NCBI RefSeq assembly: GCF_014649495.1
Contig: NZ_BMTD01000003.1
Span: 124,001-188,000 of the forward strand
Direction of reading: 5' to 3'
DNA from: Streptomyces filipinensis
GTDB taxonomy: Bacteria; Actinomycetota; Actinomycetes; Streptomycetales; Streptomycetaceae
Length of the DNA: 64,000 nt
Within the stretch, counting starts at the first letter, position 1. Every line of letters begins with the position of its first letter. The notes below the pieces were generated by a model, which ran no database searches, was not told the origin of the DNA, and saw only the letters and a list, made by a program, of their open reading frames with translations. Made by a program: the position numbers and the translations under genes. Shown here piece by piece: positions 16,400-23,211 of this stretch.

Positions 16400-17992
16400 T
16401 CAGCACGGCGGTGCGTCCAGGGACGCCGTCCGGGGGCCGTTCGCGGCTGGCGGGTCGCTGGTGAGGGTGACCTCCCAGGTGCCACGGCACGGGTGGTTCG
16501 AGAAGTCGGCCTCGAACGTCACGGCGTACCGCGTGCTGCCGGACAGGGGCTGCGTCTGCGAGCCGTAGGGGTCGGCGGGGGTGTCGACGTAGTAGTTCGC
16601 CGTGACGGTCAGCGGCCCGGTGCCCGTGGTCTCGACCGTCACCGCGGCGGTCAGCGTGCCCGGCCGCTGCCCGCGCTGCCAGGAGCCGATGGTGAGCGTG
16701 ACCGTGCCGGCGCCGGCCGGACCGGGCGAGGTGGTGCCCGGTGCCACGGTCGGTGCGGTCGTGCCCGTGGACGGGGTGGGCGACGAGGACGAGGGTGCCG
16801 GCGAGGACGAGGGCGAGCCGTCCGAGGGTGCCGCGGTGGGCGTCGCGCCGGTCGTCGGCGGGGCGGAGGTCGGGGCGGAGGTCGGCGAGGCGGGGGCCGA
16901 AGTGCCGGGTGTGGTCGGTGGGTTGAGGAGAGACGGGGTGGAACTGGCCACGGTCGTCGCCGTCTCGTGCGGGCGGTCCTTGGCGTATGTCGCCCCGCCC
17001 GCGACGATCACGAGCGCGGCCGTCGCCCCGGTCGCCACCTTCCAGCCGCCGCGCCTGATCCTGCCCAGCAGGGTCAGGGCCTGGGCGGAGCCGTCGAGTG
17101 CCGCGGTCGTGGTCAGCGGGAACAACAGGGCGAGCAGCGCGGCCAGTTCGGCCAGCCGCCGTCGGCCCCGCTCCTCCCAGCCCGCGCCGTAGCCCTCGGT
17201 GGCGGAGCGTTCGAGGTCGGCGATGAGGGCCTCGATGCCCGGCCGGTCCGCCGGGTCCTTCGCCAGGCCGTCGCGCAGCAGTGCGCGCACCGGCCCGGGT
17301 ACGTCGTCCAGCGGGACGGGGGCGCGCAAGTGCTGCAGGCGCAGGGCGGTGAGGTCGCCGGCGGGGAAGGGCAGCCGGCCGGTGAGGCACTCGAAGAACA
17401 CCACCGACGCCGCGTACACGTCGGCGGCCGGGCCGCCGGCCGCGCCCTGCCACTGCTCGGGCGCCATGTAGGCGGGCGTGCCGGCGGATTCGGTCTCGCG
17501 TCCGCTGCGCACCGCGATGCCGAAGTCGGCGAGCGTGCTGCTGCCGTCGGCGCGGACCAGCACGTTCTCCGGCTTGTAGTCGCGGTGCACGACTCCGGCG
17601 GCGTGCGCCGCGCCGAGCCCCAGCAGGGAGCCCTTGAGCAGGACGAGCGCGGCCTCGGGGCCGGTCGTGCCGTGCCGGCGCAGCAGCCCGCGCAGACTGA
17701 CCCCGTCCACCGCCTCCATCACGATGGCGGCACCGGCGCGGGCCTCGACGTACTCGTACAGCCGGACCACACAGGGATGCCGCAACTCGCCGAGCAGCCG
17801 GCCTTCGGCACGGAAGCGGGCGAGGAACTCCCGGTCCGCGAACAGGCGCCCGCTGAGGTACTTGATGGCGACGGGCACGCCGGTAGCGAGGTGCCGGGCC
17901 AGGACGACCCGGCCGCCGGACCCCTCGCCGAGGGTGCGGATCGGCTCGTAGCCGGGTACGGTCCAGCCGGTCCCGTCCGGTGGCTGTGTCAT
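16400..17992 (-). CDS. Transmembrane Ser/Thr protein kinase with extracellular domain
   Basis: The 530-residue Hanks-type kinase has a complete catalytic domain: glycine loop GEGSGG (22-27), Lys44, catalytic loop HRDYKPEN (136-143), DFG (156-158) and APE (177-179). A hydrophobic helix at about 317-335 is followed by a Ser/Thr/Pro-rich linker of about 90 residues and a C-terminal 100-residue beta-rich outer domain. That outer domain has two cysteines (NHPCRGTW and the terminal APPC), likely a sensor. It overlaps the FHA-M50 gene by four bases (ATGA), implying coupled translation. The FHA domain next door is a natural phosphothreonine reader for this kinase. Confidence 0.93.
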   Translation of the reverse strand: MTQPPDGTGWTVPGYEPIRTLGEGSGGRVVLARHLATGVPVAIKYLSGRLFADREFLARFRAEGRLLGELRHPCVVRLYEYVEARAGAAIVMEAVDGVSLRGLLRRHGTTGPEAALVLLKGSLLGLGAAHAAGVVHRDYKPENVLVRADGSSTLADFGIAVRSGRETESAGTPAYMAPEQWQGAAGGPAADVYAASVVFFECLTGRLPFPAGDLTALRLQHLRAPVPLDDVPGPVRALLRDGLAKDPADRPGIEALIADLERSATEGYGAGWEERGRRRLAELAALLALLFPLTTTAALDGSAQALTLLGRIRRGGWKVATGATAALVIVAGGATYAKDRPHETATTVASSTPSLLNPPTTPGTSAPASPTSAPTSAPPTTGATPTAAPSDGSPSSSPAPSSSSPTPSTGTTAPTVAPGTTSPGPAGAGTVTLTIGSWQRGQRPGTLTAAVTVETTGTGPLTVTANYYVDTPADPYGSQTQPLSGSTRYAVTFEADFSNHPCRGTWEVTLTSDPPAANGPRTASLDAPPC

Positions 17993-19746
17993 GCCGTCCC
18001 CTCCACCGGGGCGCCGGATGCCGTGCCGGGCACCGCCGCGCGCGCCGCCTCCCGGCGGCGGATCAGGCGGGCCAGGGTGCGCACGGGCGCGGACCACACC
18101 GGGAAGGCCACCAGGGCGACCACGGCGGTCTCGATCACGGTGGTCCACGGTGCGGCCAGCCTGTCGCCCAGGAGGTCGCCGATCCGGGAGCGCCAGGCGA
18201 GCACCGCCAGGGCGAGGAAGCCGTAGGTGCCGGCGACGACGGCCAGGCCGTAGGCGGCCATGCCCGCCTGGCGTGGGCCCGGCCGGTTGCCGGCGCGCAG
18301 GTCCCGCCACAGTCCGCTACGGAAGTACGCGCTCGCCTCCTCGCGCAGTCGGGGCACGCGCAGCGCGTCGGTCAGCGCCTGGTAACCGTCCAGCGGCATC
18401 AGGGGGTTGAAGTTGTAGAGGGTGTTCAGGTACAGGCCGAAGGCCAGGTGGTAGAGGACGGCGGAGGCCGGTCCGGCGGGCAGCAGGGCCGCGCCCGTGG
18501 CGCTCCAGCCGGCCAGGGCCGCCGTGGACAGCGGCCCGGACAGGGCCACCACGACCCGGGACCAGCGGGAGCCGAACCACATGTCGCTGGTGTCCACGAA
18601 CGCGAACGGCATGCCCATCATCAGCAGGAACCCGCCGCGCCGGACCGTGCGGCCGTACGACTTCACGGCGAGCGCGTGGGTCAGTTCGTGGACGAGCAGC
18701 GCCGTCACGTATCCGGCGATGAGCAGCACGGGGCCCCACGCGCCCGCTCCGCCGAAGTCCAGCAGGCGGTGGTGTCCCTGTGCGGTGAAGAAGGCCACGA
18801 GGCCGCCCACGACGGACAGCCATGCCAGCGTCACCCCGGTGCGGGTGAACAGCCGCCAGCCGAAGGACTGGTAGAGGCGGGTCACCAGCCGGTCGAGGCC
18901 GGGTACGGACACCTCCAGTTTCAACAGGGCCCGGTGGACGGCGCGCGCCGCCCGGCGCCAGCCCCGGGGCCGTTCCGCCTCCGCCCGCCCGGGCAGACCG
19001 CGCAGCAGCCCGGCGTCCGCGAACGCGGCGAGCGCGGACTCGATGCGGGGCAGGGCGAGTTCGCCGTAGCGCTCGGCGTACGCGAACAGCAGGTCCCGTA
19101 CGGTGTTCTCGCCGTCGACCGCGTGCCACAGGAAGACCTGGCGTTCGTCCAGCTCCAGATAGCGCCCGGTGCGGGTGCTGCTGAGCACCCAGCGGGGCTC
19201 GGCGCGGTCGCCGGGCACCTGCTTGAGGGCCCAGCCGGAGCGGCGGCGGGGGCGCGCGGTGAGCGGGCCGGCCGCCTCCGGGGCCTCCTCCTGTGCGGCG
19301 GTGGGGAGTTGGGTCAGCTGGGTGCCGACGACCATCGTGCGCGAGCCGATACGCGCGTCGCGCGGCTGCTCGAACACGAGGCGTACGTCGCCCACGGACA
19401 GCTCGGTACCGTCGGCGAGGCCGGCCACGCCGCCGTGCAGTTCGACGCCCGCGACCGCCGTGCCGTTGAAGGAGTCCAGGTCCTCGATCCGGAAGCCCGC
19501 GTCCGTGCGGACGATGCGGGCGTGGCGGCGCGAGACGCTGCCGTCGGCGAGAACGACGTCGTTGTCCGCGCCCCGGCCCAGCGTGGTGACCGGGCCGGTC
19601 AGCGGGACCAGCAGGGCGGGGTCGTCGAGGCCGCGCAGCTGGGGCGCGGCGTAGGCCGTCGGTGCCGCGCCGCGCCGGAGGGTGCCGCAGCGCAGGCAGT
19701 AGGGGAAGTCGCGCCGCGTGCGGACGCGGCAGACATGGCAGAGCAT
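17989..19746 (-). CDS. FHA - PqqD-like - M50 metalloprotease fusion membrane protein
   Basis: The 585-residue protein combines four parts. A CxxC...CxxC zinc-ribbon-like start (CHVC and CLRC, residues 3-20) is followed by an FHA domain at about 40-130 with the phosphothreonine-binding residues GRG (58), SRRH (72-75) and NG (94-95). A winged-helix, PqqD-like segment lies at about 170-250 (LELDERQVFLWHAVDG). Residues 290-560 form a polytopic M50/site-2-type protease with HELTH (353-357) and the second metal ligand in NPLMPLDG (Asp453). Both catalytic motifs are intact. Similar PqqD-plus-M50 proteins process or export peptides in RiPP systems. The FHA domain would couple this to Thr phosphorylation. 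It begins 8 bases after the Gly-rich gene stop. Confidence 0.88.
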   Translation of the reverse strand: MLCHVCRVRTRRDFPYCLRCGTLRRGAAPTAYAAPQLRGLDDPALLVPLTGPVTTLGRGADNDVVLADGSVSRRHARIVRTDAGFRIEDLDSFNGTAVAGVELHGGVAGLADGTELSVGDVRLVFEQPRDARIGSRTMVVGTQLTQLPTAAQEEAPEAAGPLTARPRRRSGWALKQVPGDRAEPRWVLSSTRTGRYLELDERQVFLWHAVDGENTVRDLLFAYAERYGELALPRIESALAAFADAGLLRGLPGRAEAERPRGWRRAARAVHRALLKLEVSVPGLDRLVTRLYQSFGWRLFTRTGVTLAWLSVVGGLVAFFTAQGHHRLLDFGGAGAWGPVLLIAGYVTALLVHELTHALAVKSYGRTVRRGGFLLMMGMPFAFVDTSDMWFGSRWSRVVVALSGPLSTAALAGWSATGAALLPAGPASAVLYHLAFGLYLNTLYNFNPLMPLDGYQALTDALRVPRLREEASAYFRSGLWRDLRAGNRPGPRQAGMAAYGLAVVAGTYGFLALAVLAWRSRIGDLLGDRLAAPWTTVIETAVVALVAFPVWSAPVRTLARLIRRREAARAAVPGTASGAPVEGTA

Positions 19747-19754
19747 GCGGTGGC

Positions 19755-21023
19755 TCAGCCTCCGCCGGAACCGCTGAGGAAGGTTCCGCCGTTGAAGCCG
19801 CCGTCCGCCTCGGGGGCGGAGGGCGACAGGCGGGTGGCCGCGTCGCCGGCACCGGGCAGGCCGATGCCGCCGCGCACGGTCGTCCCGGCCCGGCCGAGGG
19901 TGCCTTCGCGGCCACCGCCACCGGGCTCACCACCGCCACCTCCGAAGCGCCGGCCGTTCTCCGAACCCCCTACGCCGTCGTCGGAACCGCCGCCGCCTTC
20001 GCCACCACCGCCAGGCTCACCACCACCGCTCGGACGACGGCCGTTCTCCATCGGGTCCGCACCACCGCCATCACCGCCGCCCTCACCGCCACCACCACCA
20101 GGCTCACCACCACCGCTCGGACGACGGCCGTTCTCCATCGGGTCCGCACCGCCACCGTCACCGCCGCCCTCACCGCCACCTTCGCCACCGCCACCGGCGC
20201 CGCCGCCGCTGTCGCCGCCGCCGTCGCCGCCCTCGCCGCGGTCATAGATGCCGCCGTGACCGAAATGGCCCGCGTCGCCGCCGTCTTCGCCGCCGGCCCC
20301 GCCGAAGCCCCCGTGGCCACCGAAGTCTCCGTGGCCGCCGAAGTCCCTGGATCCCGCCCCACCGGCGCCACCGCCGAAGCCGCCGTCACCGAAACCGTCC
20401 TCGCCGAAACCGCCGTCGGTCCCGCCGAATCCGCCCTCGCCGAAGCCTCCGCCGGCGCCGCCGAAGCCCCCGTCACCGAACTCTCCGAAGCCCCCTTCGG
20501 CACCCCCGGCAGGGCCTCCGAGACCGCCGAGGTCCGCGCCGTCCGCCTCGCCCCCGAAACCGCCGAACTCACCGAACTCACCCGGCTGACCGGACGCGCC
20601 GAACTGACCGGACTCACCGAATGCACCGAACTCGCCCGCGCTGCGGCCCGCTTCGCCCGGGGACCCGTCGAACAGCTCACCGCCCAGCAGGCTGTGGGCG
20701 CCCGACGGGGAGGCGTCGACACCGCCGAGGCCCTCCTGCACGTCGGTATGCACCGGAACGTCGGTGTGCGCCGGAACGTCGTGGTGGGCCAGCGCGTGCG
20801 CCGCGCTTCCGAAGAACAAGGAGGACTTGGACAGGCGCGGATCCAGTGCGGCCGGTCCCCCGTCGGCGCTGGAGTCGACGCGCAGGGAGCGCAGTGCGTC
20901 GACCTGGGCGGGCGTCAGCCCGAGTCTTCGGGCCACCTCGGCGCTGTCGCCGTCCAGTTCGGCTCTGAAGGCGGGATCGGCGGCCAGCCGGATCATGGCA
21001 GCGCGGTAGGCGTCGTCGGTCAT
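19755..21023 (-). CDS. Glycine-rich repeat protein with leader-like N-terminus
   Basis: The 422-residue protein leads the operon. Residues 1-55 form an amphipathic helical segment (RLAADPAFRAELDGD, RRLGLTPAQVDALRSL) reminiscent of Nif11/LigA-type RiPP leader peptides. A His/Asp-rich linker follows. About 300 residues are then dominated by Gly with GGFGE/GGFGG repeats and later three ENGRR-[PF]-x-GGGEPGGGG units. There are no cysteines and no signal peptide. ATG at 21023 is preferred for its GGAGAC site 8 bases upstream. A frame extension to 21098 lacks one. I do not recognise the family. Adjacent PqqD-like/M50 protease and kinases suggest it is the processed, exported or phosphorylated substrate of the system. 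Confidence 0.72.
   Translation of the reverse strand: MTDDAYRAAMIRLAADPAFRAELDGDSAEVARRLGLTPAQVDALRSLRVDSSADGGPAALDPRLSKSSLFFGSAAHALAHHDVPAHTDVPVHTDVQEGLGGVDASPSGAHSLLGGELFDGSPGEAGRSAGEFGAFGESGQFGASGQPGEFGEFGGFGGEADGADLGGLGGPAGGAEGGFGEFGDGGFGGAGGGFGEGGFGGTDGGFGEDGFGDGGFGGGAGGAGSRDFGGHGDFGGHGGFGGAGGEDGGDAGHFGHGGIYDRGEGGDGGGDSGGGAGGGGEGGGEGGGDGGGADPMENGRRPSGGGEPGGGGGEGGGDGGGADPMENGRRPSGGGEPGGGGEGGGGSDDGVGGSENGRRFGGGGGEPGGGGREGTLGRAGTTVRGGIGLPGAGDAATRLSPSAPEADGGFNGGTFLSGSGGG
20013..20186 (-). repeat. 87-bp tandem duplication in the Gly-rich gene
   Basis: Two near-identical 87-bp units (20013-20099 and from 20100) encode 29-residue blocks containing ADPMENGRRPSGGGEP. A third, shorter ENGRRFGGGGGEP block lies to the left. 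The period is a whole number of codons. Confidence 0.8.
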
Positions 21024-21138
21024 GGCTGAGGTCTCCGTCGGTCTGCGGGCGGTGATGCCGATCGCGGCGGAGCCGAGGATCCCCCTGGTCGGCGGCAACT
21101 GCCATTTCCGGCCATCCCCGCCGATACCTGCTGGAGAC

Positions 21139-21168
21139 GTTATAGAGGTCGTGGCATGAGCAGCGCAA
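21139..21168 (-). promoter_or_regulatory. Candidate promoter of the Gly-rich/FHA/kinase operon
   Basis: On the minus strand a TTGCGC box (21168-21163) is followed after 18 bases by TATAAC (21144-21139). This suits the principal sigma factor and predicts a start near 21132, with a leader of about 110 bases before the ATG at 21023. It lies in the 257-base gap behind the MTHFR-like gene, in a locally AT-richer stretch. Confidence 0.5.
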
Positions 21169-21280
21169 GGGCTTCGGCCTGGGCATCAGAGCCGGTTTGG
21201 CGCACGACCCGGTGGCGCGGTGGCTGCGAGACGGCTCGTGTCCACCGATCACATACGGCCATCGCGGACGGCCCCGGTGT

Positions 21281-22177
21281 TCAGCCGCCCCGGTGGTCGC
21301 CCGAGCCTCGTGCGTCCCCCTGCCGGAACGCGGCGACCCACTCCGCCGTGGTCCGCAGTCCGCCGAAGGTGTAGAAGTGCACCTTCACCGTGCCGTGCCG
21401 CTCGGGGTCGTAGCGGCGGGCGAGCGCGTGCAGGAAGCGGTCGGGGCCGGTGGTGCCCATGAGGTTGGTCAGCGAGAAGCCGTACTTGCGGGCGACGGAG
21501 GCGCTGGTCGCCACGCCGAAGCGGGTGGCGTAGCCGAGCAGCCGGCGGACCCCCGCCGGTCCGGGCACGCCGATGCGCACGGGCAGGTGCACGCCCCGTG
21601 CGCGGGCGGCCTCCAGCCAGGTGAGCACCGGGTCGGCGTCGAAGCCGAACTGGGTGATGACGTCGCCGCCGAACCGGTGCGCACCGATGGCCGCCGCCTT
21701 GTCGGTCAGCGCCGACCACAGCGTGTGGTCGGCTATCGCGGGGTGGCCCTCCGGGTAGCCGCTGATGCCGACGTGACGGACGCCGTGCCTCTGCAGCAGT
21801 CCCGTGCGCAGGAGGGCGAGGGCGTCCTCGTACGGGCCCTCGGGGCGGGCGGGGTCGCCGCCGACGACGAAGACGTTCTCGGCGGTACCGTCCTCCGCCA
21901 GCCCGGCCAGGAACTCCTCCAGGGCGGCGCGGGAGGGCAGGCGGCGCGCGGAGATGTGCGGCACGGGGACGAAACCGAGGCGCTTGACCGCGCGGGCGGC
22001 CGCGAGCCGCATCCCGAGGTCCTCGCCGGCGAGGAAGGTGATGTTGATCCGGGTCCCCCGCGGGATGCCGGCGCACGCCTCCTCCAGCCGGGGCACGTCC
22101 TTGCCGGTCATCTCCAGGGAGAAGTCGTCCAGCAGAGCGGCACCGACGACCGGGGGGACGGTGAGAGCGGGGTTCAT
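21281..22177 (-). CDS. Methylenetetrahydrofolate reductase family protein
   Basis: The 298-residue TIM-barrel flavoprotein belongs to the MTHFR family. It shows FSLEMTGKDV at the N-terminus, RINITFLAGEDLGMRLAAA, VPHISARRL, FVVGGDPARPEGPY and the GDVITQFGFDAD block that binds FAD/folate in this family. Methionine biosynthesis MTHFR starts differently, and this shorter, divergent type is often found in one-carbon catabolic contexts. The physiological role is therefore uncertain. ATG at 22177 follows GAGGAGC. The frame stays open upstream without a ribosome-binding site. It is a single-gene unit, divergent from the B3/B4 gene. Confidence 0.82.
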   Translation of the reverse strand: MNPALTVPPVVGAALLDDFSLEMTGKDVPRLEEACAGIPRGTRINITFLAGEDLGMRLAAARAVKRLGFVPVPHISARRLPSRAALEEFLAGLAEDGTAENVFVVGGDPARPEGPYEDALALLRTGLLQRHGVRHVGISGYPEGHPAIADHTLWSALTDKAAAIGAHRFGGDVITQFGFDADPVLTWLEAARARGVHLPVRIGVPGPAGVRRLLGYATRFGVATSASVARKYGFSLTNLMGTTGPDRFLHALARRYDPERHGTVKVHFYTFGGLRTTAEWVAAFRQGDARGSGDHRGG

Positions 22178-22482
22178 CGTGCTCCTCGTACGACGGCGGT
22201 CCTGACCGCGGCCGATGATGTCACGCCCCCGACGGACACCGTGGCCCAGGGGCACGCCGCCGGAGTGCCGACGCCTCCGGAGACATGCGGCGCCGCCCTG
22301 CACGGCGGGCCGGGCGAACGGTACCGGTGACGGCCGCCCCGTTTCCGGCGAGGCCGCCAGCGGCACCGGTGAGGCGGTTATGGACCGGTGAACCGGACCC
22401 GCTTTGGCTCTGGTGACCGGACCACTGCCGCGGCAGGGTGGTGCTCCCGAACCCGCGGAGCGAACCCGAGGAGAGCCTGACC
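22178..22482. promoter_or_regulatory. Divergent intergenic region with three ACCGGTGA repeats
   Basis: This 305-base region separates the MTHFR-like and B3/B4 genes and contains no convincing reading frame. ACCGGTGA occurs exactly three times in direct orientation at 22323-22330, 22365-22372 and 22384-22391, with a related TGGTGACC at 22411-22418. Since MocR-type regulators bind direct repeats and one is encoded just downstream, these may be its operator. No clear -10/-35 pair was found. Confidence 0.4.
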
Positions 22483-23184
22483 ATGCGATTCCGGCACGCG
22501 GACACCATCTGGGCCACGTTCCCCGAACTGGCCTCCGGCGCGCTGTACGCCACCGGTATCGGCGCCGCCGCGGACACCGGCCCGCGCGCCGCCGCGTACA
22601 CCGCCCGAGCCCTGGCCCGGCTGGCCGACACCACCGAGGGCGAGTTCCCCGAAGTGCTGGCCTGGCGGCGGGCGTTCAGCCGGATGGGCATGAAGCCGAC
22701 GCAGTACCGGTGTGCCTCGGAGTCGCTGCTGCGGCGCCTGCGCAAGGAGGGGACGCTGCCGCGCATCCATCCGCTGGTCGACCTGTGCAACGCGCTGTCG
22801 GTGGCGTACGCCGTCCCTGTGGCGGTCCTGGACGTCGACCGGATCGCCGGGCCGCTGCTGGAGGTGCGGCCGGCCGCCGGCGACGAGACGTACACGGCGT
22901 TCGGCGGGGGCGTCGAGCGGCCCGCGGCCGGCGAGGTCACCTTCGTCGACTCCGCGGGACGGGCGCACGCCCGACGCTGGACCCACCGGCAGAGCGGCCA
23001 CTCCGCGGTCGGTGAGCACACCCGCCGGGTGCTCGTGGTGACGGAGGCCATGCACGACGACGGCGCGGAGGCCGTTTCCGACCTGCTGAAGACGCTACAG
23101 GAGGAGGTGGCGGCGCACTGGGAGGCGGTCACGGAGTCGGCCGTGCTCACCGGGGCCGCACCGGACTTCGTCTTCGGCGACTGA
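22483..23184 (+). CDS. B3/B4 domain protein (tRNA-editing-like)
   Basis: The 233-residue protein is a stand-alone B3/B4 domain, as in the editing module of phenylalanyl-tRNA synthetase beta. It shows WRRAFSRMGMKPTQYRCASE and LVDLCNALSVAYAVPVAVLD, the conserved core. Free-standing versions may deacylate mischarged tRNA or bind amino-acid-like compounds; the substrate is unknown. ATG at 22483 follows GAGGAGAGCC. It is 27 bases upstream of a MocR regulator on the same strand, so it is probably co-expressed with and possibly controlled by that regulator. Confidence 0.85.
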   Translation: MRFRHADTIWATFPELASGALYATGIGAAADTGPRAAAYTARALARLADTTEGEFPEVLAWRRAFSRMGMKPTQYRCASESLLRRLRKEGTLPRIHPLVDLCNALSVAYAVPVAVLDVDRIAGPLLEVRPAAGDETYTAFGGGVERPAAGEVTFVDSAGRAHARRWTHRQSGHSAVGEHTRRVLVVTEAMHDDGAEAVSDLLKTLQEEVAAHWEAVTESAVLTGAAPDFVFGD

Positions 23185-23211
23185 GCCCGGCGGCATGACA
23201 GCATCAGCGGC

